The notes under the pieces: generated by a model
Seen by the model: only the letters and a program-made list of their open reading frames with translations
The model's database searches: none
What the model was told of the DNA's origin: nothing
Source: Legionella longbeachae
GTDB lineage: Bacteria > Pseudomonadota > Gammaproteobacteria > Legionellales > Legionellaceae
Length of the DNA: 64,000 bases
Assembly (NCBI RefSeq): GCF_004283175.1
Contig: NZ_RXNW01000005.1
Coordinates: 62,001 to 126,000, forward strand
Reading direction: 5' to 3'
Shown: in pieces, positions 18,471-28,350 of the stretch
Numbering within the stretch: the first letter of the stretch is position 1
How the letters are laid out: every line of letters starts with the position of its first letter
Translations under genes and position numbers: made by a program

Positions 18471-18913
18471 GGATTATCCTTTTTTACCATATCAACGCTT
18501 TGAATAATAAAACGATCAAAAGGTTTTGTTACTACCATGGAAAAGGCAACCATTTCATTTAGTTCAGGAACCAGCACAACTGAATCAACCCGCCAATAGT
18601 GGACTCCATTAGAAACTCCTTCACTTTCAACAAAGGGGTCCGTTGCAAATTTAGGGTTAAGGGTAAGATGTTGTGCCCTTACAATTTTTACGTATCCCCC
18701 TAAGAATACGAATATAGCATTCCAGGCGTTATCTGAATAATTTTTACGAAATGCCACATGGTCTTTGAATTTATAATTGTAATCTATGGACAGAGTATTC
18801 AGGATAATTTGTTTTACCCATTGGCACACTTCAGCATCAGTTTGCGCATAGAGGTTCAACGAGGAAGTAGCAAGTACAAGGTATAGGAGTGTTTTTTGTA
18901 AAAGAGATTTCAT
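18467..18913 (-). CDS. IcmL/DotI-like secreted protein
   Basis: This 148-residue protein has a cleavable signal peptide (hydrophobic residues about 5-22, then YAQ). The remainder resembles the periplasmic domain of IcmL/DotI of type IVB secretion systems: an early W..Q.....L..DY segment, a Y....W..F..F step, then SEGV..G.HYWRV..V and a final strand ending SVDM. It lacks the membrane anchor of true DotI and is much shorter, so it is more likely an accessory or stand-alone relative than the core component. It is co-translated with a DUF4442 gene. Family membership is judged by pattern only. Confidence 0.6.
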   Translation of the reverse strand: MKSLLQKTLLYLVLATSSLNLYAQTDAEVCQWVKQIILNTLSIDYNYKFKDHVAFRKNYSDNAWNAIFVFLGGYVKIVRAQHLTLNPKFATDPFVESEGVSNGVHYWRVDSVVLVPELNEMVAFSMVVTKPFDRFIIQSVDMVKKDNP

Positions 18914-19153
18914 TTTAAAATCCTTTTTTAGTTCAAAATTAATGATTTATGTATTCATTGTAGCATAATTAGGAGTTTGAAATGCGTACAAAATAAACTT
19001 AAACCCCTGATAAAAACAGTCTAAAAAAATACGAGCTATTTGTGCAGATACTTAATTAGGTTAAATGCTCCACATTTTTATCGTATTATCTTATAATTTA
19101 GCCTCTTTAAGTAAAAAAACAATAGGCTATTTTTAAGTCATTGATTGAAATAT

Positions 19154-21982
19154 ATGCATGTTATCTCTATACGGGGCGCAAGAACCCACAATTTAAAAAA
19201 TCTCGATTTGGATTTACCACGAGATAAAATGATCGTCATTACAGGGTTATCTGGTTCGGGTAAGTCTTCTTTAGCTTTTGATACCTTATATGCGGAGGGA
19301 CAACGCCGTTACGTAGAATCTTTATCCGCATATGCCCGACAATTTTTGGCTATGATGGAAAAGCCTGATGTTGATTCTATTGAGGGTTTATCCCCCGCCA
19401 TTTCTATTGAGCAAAAAGCAACTTCTCATAATCCTCGCTCAACAGTTGGGACTATTACTGAAATTTATGATTATTTAAGGTTACTTTATGCCCGAGTTGG
19501 AGAGCCACGTTGCCCGACCCATCATGTGAGTTTACATGCACAAACCATTAGTCAAATGGTTGATCAGGTTTTAGCTTTGCCTCTTGATAGCAAGGTGATG
19601 ATTTTGGCACCGGTAGTTCGAGAACGAAAGGGGGAACAGGTTCAGCTCTTACAACAATTACAAGCCCAAGGTTATGTGCGAGCTCGTATTGATGGTGAGC
19701 TTTATGAATTGGATTCCCCACCTAAATTAGGTTTACGCACAAAGCATACTATTGAAGTAGTGGTGGATCGTTTTAAAGTGAGGCCAGAAATTGCCCAACG
19801 ACTCAGTGAGTCATTTGAAAATGCCCTAAATTTAGCCGAGGGCCTCGCGCTCGTGGCATCCATGGATAATCAATTCAATGAACTGGTATTCTCTTCAAAA
19901 TTTGCATGCCCTGAATGTGGCTATAGCCTCAGTGAATTAGAACCCAGACTTTTTTCGTTTAATAATCCGGTAGGTGCGTGTCCTGGTTGTGATGGGCTCG
20001 GTGTGGATCAATTTTTTGATCCAGAGCGGGTGGTTCATGATCAAACGGCAAGTTTAGCTGAGGGGGCTATTCGTGGTTGGGATAAAAAAACTACCTATTA
20101 TTATTCAATGCTGGAGTCACTTGCGGCGCATTATGGGTTTGATACAAATACTGCATTTTGCGATTTGTCTGAAGATATCCGCCAAGTTATTTTGTATGGA
20201 AGTGGACAGGAACTGATCGAGTTTCAATATCATAGGCCTGGGGGCGGACATATGGTAAAGCGTCATTCATTCGAAGGTATTATTCCTAATATGCAACGAC
20301 GTTATCGTGATTCTGATTCAGGAATGATTCGTGAAGAACTTGCCAAATATTTATCGTCCAGACCTTGTTTGAGCTGCCAGGGCGCAAGATTACGTGTTGA
20401 GGCACGCCATGTCTTTATTGATAATAAAAATTTACCTGAAATTACAGCCTATTCGATCGAGAACGCGTATGATTTTTTTAAAAATTTGCGTATGACGGGA
20501 TACAAGGGTGAGATTGCCGCAAAAATCAATAAGGAAATTGTTGAGCGATTAGGTTTTCTTGTTAATGTGGGCTTGGATTATCTTTCGTTAGCGCGCAGCG
20601 CTGAAACCTTATCAGGTGGTGAAGCACAACGTATTCGTTTAGCCAGCCAAATTGGTTCTGGCCTTGTTGGTGTGATGTATATTCTGGATGAGCCATCCAT
20701 TGGCTTGCATCAACGTGACAATGATCGATTATTAAAAACCTTAATGCACCTAAGAAATCTAGGGAATACGGTTATTGTTGTCGAACATGACGAGGATGCT
20801 ATTCGTAATGCTGATTTTGTTTTAGATATAGGTCCGGGTGCAGGTGTACATGGAGGTGAAATTGTTGCTAGTGGCACACCTCAGGAGGTGATGCAAAATC
20901 CAGCGTCATTAACGGGTCAATATCTATCAGGAAAGCAGTCGATTTCCATTCCTGCAACTCGATTAGCAGTAAATCCAGAAAAAATGATCCACCTAAAAGG
21001 GGTGGTTTGTAATAATTTACTGGGTATTGATGTGAGTATTCCTTTAGGTTTAGTTACCTGTATTACGGGAGTTTCTGGCTCAGGTAAATCGAGTTTGATT
21101 AATGATACTTTATATCCGAGTGCAGCAAACTTGTTAAATAGAGCTAGTTTATATACCCCAGGATCAGCGAAAGAAATTTTAGGATTAAATTTGTGCGATA
21201 AAGTGATCGATATTGACCAGAGTCCAATTGGGAGGACGCCTCGTTCTAATCCTGCTACATATACAGGTATCTTTACCCATATTCGCGAATTATTTGCGGC
21301 TACCCCTGAGTCTAGAGCCCGTGGCTATCAGCCAGGACGTTTTAGTTTTAACGTACGCGGTGGCCGCTGCGAGGCATGTCAGGGAGATGGGCTTATTAAG
21401 GTTGAAATGCACTTTCTTCCGGATATCTATGTCTCCTGCGATGTATGCAAAGGCAAGCGCTATAATAGAGAAACTTTGGACATTCAATATAAAGGAAAAA
21501 ATATTCATGAAGTTTTAGAAATGACAGTTGAGGATGCGAGCCATTTCTTTTCGGCGATTCCTGTGTTGGCCAGGAAATGTCAAACGTTGATGGATGTCGG
21601 TTTGTCTTACATCAAACTGGGGCAAAGTGCAACGACTCTTTCAGGAGGAGAGGCACAACGAATCAAGCTATCGCGTGAATTATCCAAACGGGATACTGGA
21701 AGTACTTTATACATACTTGATGAACCAACGACAGGTTTACATTTCCACGATACCAAGCAGTTATTGGCTGTTCTATTTCGTTTGCGCGAGCAGGGAAATA
21801 CCGTAATTATTATTGAACATAATTTGGACGTGATTAAGACCGCAGATTGGATTATTGATCTGGGACCTGAAGGGGGCAGTAAAGGCGGACGTATTGTAGC
21901 TACAGGAACGCCTGAGCACGTAGCTGAATGTGAGCATTCCTACACGGGAAAATTTTTGAAACCTATTTTGCAAGCATCATAA
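19154..21982 (+). CDS. uvrA: Excinuclease ABC subunit A
   Basis: UvrA is the damage-recognition ATPase of nucleotide excision repair. This copy is 942 residues from the ATG at 19154. I prefer that to the in-frame TTG at 19145 because the product then begins [16 protein letters not shown], in register with known UvrA proteins. Walker [10 protein letters not shown] lies at about residues 31-39, and a second, GVSGSGKSS, in the C-terminal half. Two ABC signatures (LSGGEAQRI) and zinc modules (CPECG...[12 protein letters not shown]...CDVCKG) are intact. The gene stands alone. TATAAT at 19092-19097 is a possible -10. I see no SOS-type box. Confidence 0.97.
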   Translation: MHVISIRGARTHNLKNLDLDLPRDKMIVITGLSGSGKSSLAFDTLYAEGQRRYVESLSAYARQFLAMMEKPDVDSIEGLSPAISIEQKATSHNPRSTVGTITEIYDYLRLLYARVGEPRCPTHHVSLHAQTISQMVDQVLALPLDSKVMILAPVVRERKGEQVQLLQQLQAQGYVRARIDGELYELDSPPKLGLRTKHTIEVVVDRFKVRPEIAQRLSESFENALNLAEGLALVASMDNQFNELVFSSKFACPECGYSLSELEPRLFSFNNPVGACPGCDGLGVDQFFDPERVVHDQTASLAEGAIRGWDKKTTYYYSMLESLAAHYGFDTNTAFCDLSEDIRQVILYGSGQELIEFQYHRPGGGHMVKRHSFEGIIPNMQRRYRDSDSGMIREELAKYLSSRPCLSCQGARLRVEARHVFIDNKNLPEITAYSIENAYDFFKNLRMTGYKGEIAAKINKEIVERLGFLVNVGLDYLSLARSAETLSGGEAQRIRLASQIGSGLVGVMYILDEPSIGLHQRDNDRLLKTLMHLRNLGNTVIVVEHDEDAIRNADFVLDIGPGAGVHGGEIVASGTPQEVMQNPASLTGQYLSGKQSISIPATRLAVNPEKMIHLKGVVCNNLLGIDVSIPLGLVTCITGVSGSGKSSLINDTLYPSAANLLNRASLYTPGSAKEILGLNLCDKVIDIDQSPIGRTPRSNPATYTGIFTHIRELFAATPESRARGYQPGRFSFNVRGGRCEACQGDGLIKVEMHFLPDIYVSCDVCKGKRYNRETLDIQYKGKNIHEVLEMTVEDASHFFSAIPVLARKCQTLMDVGLSYIKLGQSATTLSGGEAQRIKLSRELSKRDTGSTLYILDEPTTGLHFHDTKQLLAVLFRLREQGNTVIIIEHNLDVIKTADWIIDLGPEGGSKGGRIVATGTPEHVAECEHSYTGKFLKPILQAS

Positions 21983-22042
21983 AACTCTATTTAGAATTCT
22001 ACGGAAGTGACTTTACGTTGAACGCAGGTTAATTAAAACAAG

Positions 22043-22594
22043 TTACGCTTTAACCGCATCGAGTTCCTTAAAACGATGATACAGGTAAAAACTTAGAGGC
22101 AAAAGTATGGCCCAGGTAATTCCTACAGAGAAATAAAAGGGGTAAGTTTGTTCGATAACCACTATCTTACATGTGGCACCAATTTTATAAGCAAATGGCA
22201 TCAAAAAAAGAGTAAGCAAAAACCAAATGAAATAATACCGCGTCAATTTTTCATTAAGAATTATCAAATTTAAGCCAAAGCTTAACCAAATACATATCAT
22301 CCATGGAGGGGTGAAATAAGGAGAAAAAGGGTTGGCTTTAAAATAGATAAAGTGTTGGTGCAACCAAATTGTATCGGTAATAGATCCAATTAGACCAATA
22401 AAAAGGGCAAAATAAAGCGCTTTTAAATAAGGCAGGCGATTAATAAATTGCCAACTAATTTGCACTGCAATAATCAAAAACCCAATAATTGGCCCAAGGT
22501 ATATTTCGTTTTGTGCTGCAAAATAAAAGCAGGCTATCCAACATAAATAGTAGGATAAAAAATGGATGCACCACCCTAATTTACTTTTATTCAT
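22043..22594 (-). CDS. DUF2878-family integral membrane protein
   Basis: The product is 183 residues, almost wholly hydrophobic, with about five or six membrane helices and conserved-looking polar spots (TDTIW in mid-protein, PPWMICIW). Composition and size fit the DUF2878 family, whose function is unknown. It converges on uvrA with a 60-bp gap and diverges from lemA. Nothing in the neighbourhood suggests a role. Confidence 0.7.
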   Translation of the reverse strand: MNKSKLGWCIHFLSYYLCWIACFYFAAQNEIYLGPIIGFLIIAVQISWQFINRLPYLKALYFALFIGLIGSITDTIWLHQHFIYFKANPFSPYFTPPWMICIWLSFGLNLIILNEKLTRYYFIWFLLTLFLMPFAYKIGATCKIVVIEQTYPFYFSVGITWAILLPLSFYLYHRFKELDAVKA

Positions 22595-22769
22595 TGATTT
22601 ATCTCATTTTATAATCCGTTGATAGTCAACTCTATTTTACAGGAATTAATTCATTTATTTCTTTACTAATAATAGATAAAAGTGTAGAAACCTTACCTTA
22701 GTTATCCTGTTTTTTTTATAATTTTAGGTCTATAACTTAATTGTAGGAAATTTTGCATAGGACATAGAA

Positions 22770-23351
22770 ATGAGTACTTTCTTTATTGTTTTAATAGTTA
22801 TAGTAGTACTTATCTTGATATGGGCTATTAGTATCTACAATACCCTAATTCAATTTATTGAAGCAATTAATAATGATAAAAAACAAATCGATATTCAATT
22901 GGATCGTCGATTTAAAGTTTTTGAGTCTTTAATTGAAGCGGTAAAAAAATATATGGATTACGAACAAACGACTTTAAAAGATGTAGTAGCGCTACGTAAT
23001 CAAGCTCAAGCAGCAAAAGCCTCAGGGGACGAACAGGGACGTATTGCTGCAGAAAATCAAATCTCTCAAATTGCATCCGGCCTTAATGTGGTATTTGAGC
23101 GATATCCTGATTTAAAAGCAAGCCAAAATGTAATGCAATTACAAGAGGAAATAGTCAATACCGAAAACAAATTAGCCTATTCGAAACAAGCATACAACGA
23201 CGCTATAGAGCGTTATAATGCGAAGAAAAAATCATTTTTTGAATCAATAATAGTATCTATATTTCCTTCTTCCCTGGATAAGGATTTTGTTTATTGGGGA
23301 CTTTCTGAGGAGCAGATTAAAGTTAAAGAAGATTATACCGTGAAATTTTGA
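22770..23351 (+). CDS. lemA: LemA-family membrane protein
   Basis: A 193-residue protein has one N-terminal membrane helix (residues about 3-25), followed directly by the LemA signature of a long helical hairpin: IYN.LI..IEAINNDKKQIDIQLDRR, then EQTTLKDVVALRNQA, then EE.V.TENK..Y.K.AYNDAIERYN. LemA proteins are helical bundles on the periplasmic face of the membrane, of unsettled function. The gene is followed within 8 bp by an M48 metalloprotease. LemA-M48 pairing recurs in bacteria and suggests joint envelope quality control. The region around residues 160-180 (IFPSSLDKDFVYW) is also family-like. Confidence 0.88.
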   Translation: MSTFFIVLIVIVVLILIWAISIYNTLIQFIEAINNDKKQIDIQLDRRFKVFESLIEAVKKYMDYEQTTLKDVVALRNQAQAAKASGDEQGRIAAENQISQIASGLNVVFERYPDLKASQNVMQLQEEIVNTENKLAYSKQAYNDAIERYNAKKKSFFESIIVSIFPSSLDKDFVYWGLSEEQIKVKEDYTVKF

Positions 23352-23359
23352 GTTTAAAA

Positions 23360-24397
23360 ATGAGTCTTGAAGATTATGATAGTGAAGCTGTAGATTGGCG
23401 TGACCAAATTCGGCGAAATAAGCGCAAGACATTATTGGTGATGATGTTTTACGTTGGAATTTATTTTGTTGTTGGTTGCGTCGCTGATGTTGCTATATTA
23501 CAAGCGCTTTATTTTCCTCATATTACTCTTGAACAAAGTGTTCTCATATTGCTCCAGCTGCAAGTTATTCCTTATGGCACCATTCTTATGGTTGGCTTTG
23601 CCGTAGTTTCATTAATTATCACCTATGCATTTTATGATCGGATTATGTTATTGGGTACCGATTATCGCGAAATTACTCCGGAATCAGCGAATAATTTACA
23701 AGAAAAGCAACTCTATAATGTCGTAGAAGAAATGGTGATTGCTGCTGGATTAGAATACATGCCTAGTGTGTACATTATTGAAGCTGACTATATGAACGCT
23801 TTTGCAAGCGGTTATAGTGAAAAATCGGCAATGGTAGCAATTACTCGAGGCTTAATGGAAAAGTTAGATAGAGCAGAGGTCCAGGCCGTGATGGCTCATG
23901 AACTAAGCCATATTCGCCATCTTGATATTAGATTAACATTAACAGTTGCTGTCTTGAGTAATATTCTCTTAATGGCTGTTGATGTTTTATTTTATTCTGT
24001 CCTTTTTAGAGGCGATGATGAGCGGCGCGAAGATAATCGATTGTTTATGGTTATTATGATTCTACGCTATCTCGTGCCTTTAATTACCGTCTTATTGACC
24101 TTGTTTTTAAGTCGAACACGAGAATATATGGCGGATGCGGGATGTGTGGAGTTAATGCGTAATAATGAGCCTTTGGCTCGTGCTTTACTTAAGATAAGCG
24201 TTGATCATAAACAATATGCAACACGTTATGCAGAAGAGTACCGACATACAGCTCATGAGCAAGTTAGACATGCCTCTTATCTTTTTGACCCCTCAGATAT
24301 TGATCCTGTGAAGTCACTTAACACGGCATTCACAACACACCCTACTGTCGATCAGCGTTTACGAGCATTAGGATTTAAACGTAAGCAAGAGAAATAA
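23360..24397 (+). CDS. HtpX-like M48 membrane metalloprotease
   Basis: The product is 345 residues from the ATG at 23360, which has GAG 7 bp upstream; the TTG at 23348 overlapping the lemA stop is a less likely start. Two membrane helices near residues 25-50 and 70-90 precede the zinc motif HELSH in VMAHELSHIRHLD. Further helices follow, then the third ligand region SRTREYMADAGC. The C-terminal TAFTTHPTVDQRLRAL is typical of HtpX/YcaL-type peptidases. It should cleave membrane or misfolded proteins on the cytosolic side. Co-transcription with lemA is likely from the short spacing. Confidence 0.9.
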   Translation: MSLEDYDSEAVDWRDQIRRNKRKTLLVMMFYVGIYFVVGCVADVAILQALYFPHITLEQSVLILLQLQVIPYGTILMVGFAVVSLIITYAFYDRIMLLGTDYREITPESANNLQEKQLYNVVEEMVIAAGLEYMPSVYIIEADYMNAFASGYSEKSAMVAITRGLMEKLDRAEVQAVMAHELSHIRHLDIRLTLTVAVLSNILLMAVDVLFYSVLFRGDDERREDNRLFMVIMILRYLVPLITVLLTLFLSRTREYMADAGCVELMRNNEPLARALLKISVDHKQYATRYAEEYRHTAHEQVRHASYLFDPSDIDPVKSLNTAFTTHPTVDQRLRALGFKRKQEK

Positions 24398-24460
24398 CTT
24401 CGTAAGTTCTGGCTAAACTCATCTCCAAGAGCCAAGCGAGGGATTTTCGCGAATGGACTC

Positions 24461-25351
24461 CTACCATCCTTTACTGGAGCAAATTATTTCATATGCCTTT
24501 ACTATTTTTTGAGTTTTTTCATTAGCAATTTTTATCATTTCTTGAGGTAATCCCTGGGCAATTAATTTATCTGGATGATTTCTGCTTAATAAACGTCTAT
24601 AGGCACGTTTTACTTCTTGTTTGCTTGCATTAGGCGATATTTCTAGAAGAGCATACGCATAATCCAAATTGGTTTTAGTGGATTGATAATTATATCTGCT
24701 GTATGAAGAATAGGACTCAGAGGATGAATATTCTCGTGATTGTGGCTCATCTTCCCTGGGTTGTTCGTACGAATAACTAGTACCAAAATCTTCATAAAAA
24801 CGGTATTGTCTGTGCAGTGGTGCAAAATCCAGTTTGGAAAAAATAATATCTAAAATCTGGATTTTTTTTGTACTAAAACCGTCAGTTAAAGCTGCTCGAT
24901 ATTGAATATCGAGAAATAATCTCAGTAAATCCCTATTATCTTTACAGGATTTTTTTAATTTTTCGAGGATCTCATTAAGATTAAAACCGGGTTGTTTGCC
25001 TTCATTAAATAAATGCTTCGCCAAGTTTTTTTGTTCCCTACTTAAACGCATTTCATCCATGAATTGACGTGCAATGTCTAGTTCTGCCTCCGTGACGCGG
25101 CCATCCGCCTTAGCCAAATGTCCCATAATGGAAAAGGTCGCCTCAAAAAAAGTCTTTTGGACGTTTTTGCGTTTTTCACTGTAATAATACCAATGAGGGT
25201 TGGAATAATATTGGGATAAACCTCTGTCAAAAAAATTACCTATTAATAGACCAAAGAGTGTCCCCGTGGGGCCGGCAATTAAGTAGCCAAAACATGCGCC
25301 AATAATTTTCCCCCACCAGGTAGTTATGATAAAGAAGTCCCGAAAAGTCAT
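24461..25351 (-). CDS. djlA: DjlA-type membrane co-chaperone (TerB-like plus J domain)
   Basis: The 296-residue protein has three parts in DjlA order. A Gly-rich N-terminal membrane helix (residues about 12-38) comes first, then a TerB-like helical domain beginning FEATFSIMGHLAKADGRVTEAE. A Ser/Tyr-rich linker leads to a C-terminal J domain with HPD in SRNHPDKLIAQG. It stimulates DnaK ATPase at the inner membrane; in Legionella and Coxiella relatives DjlA/MucZ has been linked to stress and capsule signalling. The gene is divergent from waaA with 85 bp between the starts. Confidence 0.92.
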   Translation of the reverse strand: MTFRDFFIITTWWGKIIGACFGYLIAGPTGTLFGLLIGNFFDRGLSQYYSNPHWYYYSEKRKNVQKTFFEATFSIMGHLAKADGRVTEAELDIARQFMDEMRLSREQKNLAKHLFNEGKQPGFNLNEILEKLKKSCKDNRDLLRLFLDIQYRAALTDGFSTKKIQILDIIFSKLDFAPLHRQYRFYEDFGTSYSYEQPREDEPQSREYSSSESYSSYSRYNYQSTKTNLDYAYALLEISPNASKQEVKRAYRRLLSRNHPDKLIAQGLPQEMIKIANEKTQKIVKAYEIICSSKGW

Positions 25352-25436
25352 CTGCGAGGATCCTTTAAATTATGTCGTTTTATCGCCTTATACCATATTT
25401 TAAGTATATACTGTCGTTTTTGGGGTTTGGTTTTAT

Positions 25437-26690
25437 ATGCGATTTTTTTACTCTTTTTTAATGTATCTGCTTATCCCTTTTATTTTAGTACGATTATGGT
25501 GGAAAGGGAAAAGCTTACCCGCTTATCGAAAACGTATAGCAGAACGTTTTTTCTTAAGTACCTATGAGTATAAACCGGTTGATGTTTGGGTGCACGCTGT
25601 TTCTTTAGGAGAAGTTATTGCTGCCATTCCTTTGATTGATGCCATGCTTGATAAAAATTGGTCATTATTAGTGACTACGATGACTCCAACAGGTTCAGAA
25701 AGAGTACAAACTCATTTTGGTAATAAGGTAATGCATCAATACCTACCCTACGACCTTCCTGGTGTGATGAAACGTTTTTACCAACGAATTAAACCTCGGG
25801 TTGGTGTGATTATGGAGACAGAGTTATGGCCTAATTTAATCTATCAGGCACAAACAGCTCAAATTCCTTTATTGCTTGCTAACGCACGCATATCCAATGA
25901 TTCTTTACAAGGTTATAAGAAAATTAAATGTCTCATTAAACCTGTTTTAAATAAATTCTCTGCTATTTTGACCCAAGGAGAAGAGGATGCACGACGTTAT
26001 ATTACTTTGGGGGCTAGAGAGGATATAGTACATGTATTAGGAAATATGAAGTTTGATTTACAAACGAATAGCATCGAAAGCCAACGTTTTAGTGATTTAA
26101 AAAAACACTGGGGATCGGCTCGTATTACAGTGATCGCAGCAAGTACCCATGAAAATGAAGAAGCACAGATTTTGCCCCAATTGAAGCGTCTACAGGAAGC
26201 AATTCCGGATGTAATTTTATTAATCGCTCCGCGCCACCCCGAACGATTTCAAGCTGTTTATCAATTATGTATTCAGTCGGGATTTAAAACCGGGTTCCGA
26301 TCTGATTTGCAGACACTGGATCCGAAAAATGAGATTGTTGTACTCGATAGCTTAGGTGAGCTTTTAGGATTTTATCAAATTAGTGATTATGCATTTGTTG
26401 GTGGAAGCCTTGTTCCTGTCGGCGGGCATAATGTCTTAGAGCCTATTGCGATGAATGTTCCGGTGTTAAGTGGCGATCAAACCCATAATTTTAAAGATAT
26501 TTGTGATGAGTTAAAGGCGGCTCAAGGTATTTTGTTAATGAGAAGTGCAAAAGAAGTCATTGATGGAATTATTAAGCTAAATGCAGATCCCATGCTCCGA
26601 CAGCAAATGATCCAAAATGCTACTGCTGTTTTAGATAAGAATAAAGGTTCGGTTGAGCGACATTTGCGGCAAATTGAAGCTATAATATAG
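25437..26690 (+). CDS. waaA: 3-deoxy-D-manno-octulosonic acid (Kdo) transferase
   Basis: WaaA (KdtA) adds Kdo to lipid A precursor at the cytoplasmic face of the inner membrane. This copy is 417 residues with an N-terminal membrane-associated helix, then VWVHAVSLGEV, TTMTPTGSERV, METELWPN (acidic active-site loop) and ANARIS. The C-terminal nucleotide-sugar half has FVGGSLVPVGGHNVLEP, the family hallmark. Length and motifs are standard. The gene is monocistronic here, followed by a short hairpin at 26693. Confidence 0.95.
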   Translation: MRFFYSFLMYLLIPFILVRLWWKGKSLPAYRKRIAERFFLSTYEYKPVDVWVHAVSLGEVIAAIPLIDAMLDKNWSLLVTTMTPTGSERVQTHFGNKVMHQYLPYDLPGVMKRFYQRIKPRVGVIMETELWPNLIYQAQTAQIPLLLANARISNDSLQGYKKIKCLIKPVLNKFSAILTQGEEDARRYITLGAREDIVHVLGNMKFDLQTNSIESQRFSDLKKHWGSARITVIAASTHENEEAQILPQLKRLQEAIPDVILLIAPRHPERFQAVYQLCIQSGFKTGFRSDLQTLDPKNEIVVLDSLGELLGFYQISDYAFVGGSLVPVGGHNVLEPIAMNVPVLSGDQTHNFKDICDELKAAQGILLMRSAKEVIDGIIKLNADPMLRQQMIQNATAVLDKNKGSVERHLRQIEAII

Positions 26691-26692
26691 CT

Positions 26693-26711
26693 AAAACCAA
26701 TCCTTGGTTTT
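26693..26711 (+). terminator. Short hairpin after waaA
   Basis: AAAACCAA and TTGGTTTT form an 8-bp stem around a 3-nt loop immediately after the waaA stop. The right arm supplies four T residues. Low GC makes it a weak intrinsic terminator. Confidence 0.4.
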
Positions 26712-26790
26712 CGAAAGAACATGAACTAACGCGTAAGCGGAAAGTCTGGAATAAATTGCCAAACAGTAAAGGTTTGTTTCTTGAAAAAGA

Positions 26791-26913
26791 GGTATGTTCC
26801 CTGGCTCTGTAAAGTCTAAGAGTGTTTTATTCTAGGACCCTTGATTGAGACCGGGTAAATGTGACAAGGACTCCCGGATTATGACTGCCTCTAATCCGGG
26901 TGCTACACATACC
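26791..26913. other. Structured intergenic segment, possible non-coding RNA
   Basis: Between the convergent waaA and dksA genes, a 123-bp segment is bounded by complementary ends (GGTATGT at 26791-26797 and ACATACC at 26907-26913). Inside it is a 9-bp stem, CCCGGATTA / TAATCCGGG (26873-26881 and 26892-26900), with a 10-nt loop. It is more GC-rich than the flanks and has no convincing ORF. It could be a small RNA on either strand or simply the two terminators. It does not carry the conserved core of 4.5S RNA, and I could not establish a 6S RNA fold. Confidence 0.25.
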
Positions 26914-26979
26914 ATGCATGCCTAATTTGTTAATGAAAAAACAGAATAGATCTCCCTCTCATGTGAAAGAAAGTATACT

Positions 26980-27456
26980 TTAAGAGCCTTGGTTTTGTTT
27001 TTCTTTAATTTCTGACAAAGTTTTGCAATCAATACATAAAGTTGCAGTAGGTCTTGCTTCCAGGCGTTTGAGACCAATTTCAATACCGCATGCTTCACAA
27101 TAACCAAAGTCTTCATTTCTTAATCGTTCTAATGCATCTTCAATTTTCTTGATGAGTTTGCGTTCGCGGTCACGTGTACGTAATTCGATGCTAAACTCTT
27201 CTTCTTGGCTTGCTCTGTCTGACGGATCGGGAAAATTAGCGGCTTCGTCTTTCATATGTGTTACAGTACGATCAACTTCTTCCATTAATGATTGGCGCCA
27301 GGCTAACAATATTTTTTCAATATGTGCTAGCTGCTTCTCATTCATATATTCTTCCCCCGCAGTTTCCTGATAGGGGGTAATTCCCATGCTACCTATTGCG
27401 TCGCTTTTCACGTTGTATTGTCTCTCATTGTTTTTATCAATTAATTGTTCGGCCAT
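26980..27456 (-). CDS. dksA: RNA polymerase-binding transcription factor DksA
   Basis: DksA binds the RNA polymerase secondary channel and, with ppGpp, resets transcription during starvation; in Legionella it helps switch to the transmissive phase. The 158-residue protein has the coiled-coil with DPSDRASQEEEF at its tip (the Asp residues act near the active site) and a four-Cys zinc finger (CEAC...CIDC). GGGAG lies 7-8 bp upstream of the ATG. The N-terminal 35 residues before EEYMNEKQL form a non-conserved extension. Confidence 0.95.
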   Translation of the reverse strand: MAEQLIDKNNERQYNVKSDAIGSMGITPYQETAGEEYMNEKQLAHIEKILLAWRQSLMEEVDRTVTHMKDEAANFPDPSDRASQEEEFSIELRTRDRERKLIKKIEDALERLRNEDFGYCEACGIEIGLKRLEARPTATLCIDCKTLSEIKEKQNQGS

Positions 27457-27543
27457 TTTAGTCTCCCTCCCCAGCGCTTAACCTGGGACTACAGAAAGGA
27501 AAGGGTTTAGATATACCAAAAAACTATTGTATCATCAATAATA

Positions 27544-28350
27544 TTATCGCCAACCCCCACTTACTCTGTCATGGCCCTGGATGTCTTGCCAACATCTTAT
27601 AGATTTATACCTTAATCTATTAAGTATAGCTTGTACTTTAGACTTTTGATCAAATCCATGTTCAAGCAAGAGCATACCTTGAGGTAAAAGATATTCATAA
27701 CCGTGCTCAATGATACATTGTAGATCAGCTAAGCCTTCTTGACTACTCACTAGTGCATTTCGTGGCTCAAAACGTAGATCACCTTGTTGCAAGTGTGGAT
27801 CGTCTTTTGCAATATAGGGGGGATTCGTTACAATGGCATGGTATTGACGTTGCGGAATTCCACTAAACCAGTCCGATAGAAAAAAGTTTATATTTTCTAT
27901 TTTGTTGTTCTGTGCGTTTTCTTTTGCAACTTTCAGCGCATCTTCGCTGATGTCGCACGCAACAATTCGCCAGCTTGGTCTTTCTTTGGCTAGGGCCAAG
28001 GCTATAGCTCCGCTGCCAGTACCCAGCTCAAGAATATGAGTATCAGGCTGATCAGGGATAAATTCTAAGGCTAATGCCACAAGTAGTTCTGTTTCATGAC
28101 GTGGAATTAAAGTATGTTCATTGACCTTTAAATCAAGAGACCAAAATTCACGTTGGCCCATGAGATAAGCAATGGGGATTCCTTTAGCCCTTTGAGCCAT
28201 TAAATGTTCAAATGCAGCTAATTGTTTAGGTGTAAGCAACGTTTCAGGATGAGCAAATAGGTAGGCTCTGGTTTTATCTAAAACATGACCTAATAAAATT
28301 TCAGCCTCCCGTTGGGGATTTTGTTTTAGAGCTGTAGAAATACTAATCAT
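27544..28350 (-). CDS. prmC: Peptide chain release factor N5-glutamine methyltransferase
   Basis: PrmC (HemK) methylates the GGQ glutamine of release factors. The 268-residue protein has an N-terminal helical bundle, the SAM loop [14 protein letters not shown] and the catalytic VTNPPY motif. Its start overlaps the end of prfA by 8 bp, so enzyme and substrate are co-expressed. It is the last gene of hemA-prfA-prmC. A second methyltransferase of this family, the ribosomal-protein-specific PrmB, is at 52184-53101; the release-factor neighbour identifies this one as PrmC. Confidence 0.96.
   Translation of the reverse strand: MISISTALKQNPQREAEILLGHVLDKTRAYLFAHPETLLTPKQLAAFEHLMAQRAKGIPIAYLMGQREFWSLDLKVNEHTLIPRHETELLVALALEFIPDQPDTHILELGTGSGAIALALAKERPSWRIVACDISEDALKVAKENAQNNKIENINFFLSDWFSGIPQRQYHAIVTNPPYIAKDDPHLQQGDLRFEPRNALVSSQEGLADLQCIIEHGYEYLLPQGMLLLEHGFDQKSKVQAILNRLRYKSIRCWQDIQGHDRVSGGWR

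Noticed and set aside
18914-19153. SOS (LexA) box before uvrA
   Set aside because: No CTG-N10-CAG palindrome was found; Legionella is generally described as lacking a LexA regulon.
26791-26913. 6S RNA or 4.5S RNA gene
   Set aside because: CCCTGGCTC loosely recalls a 6S element, but I could not pair the rest into the 6S fold and the length is short; the 4.5S core is missing.
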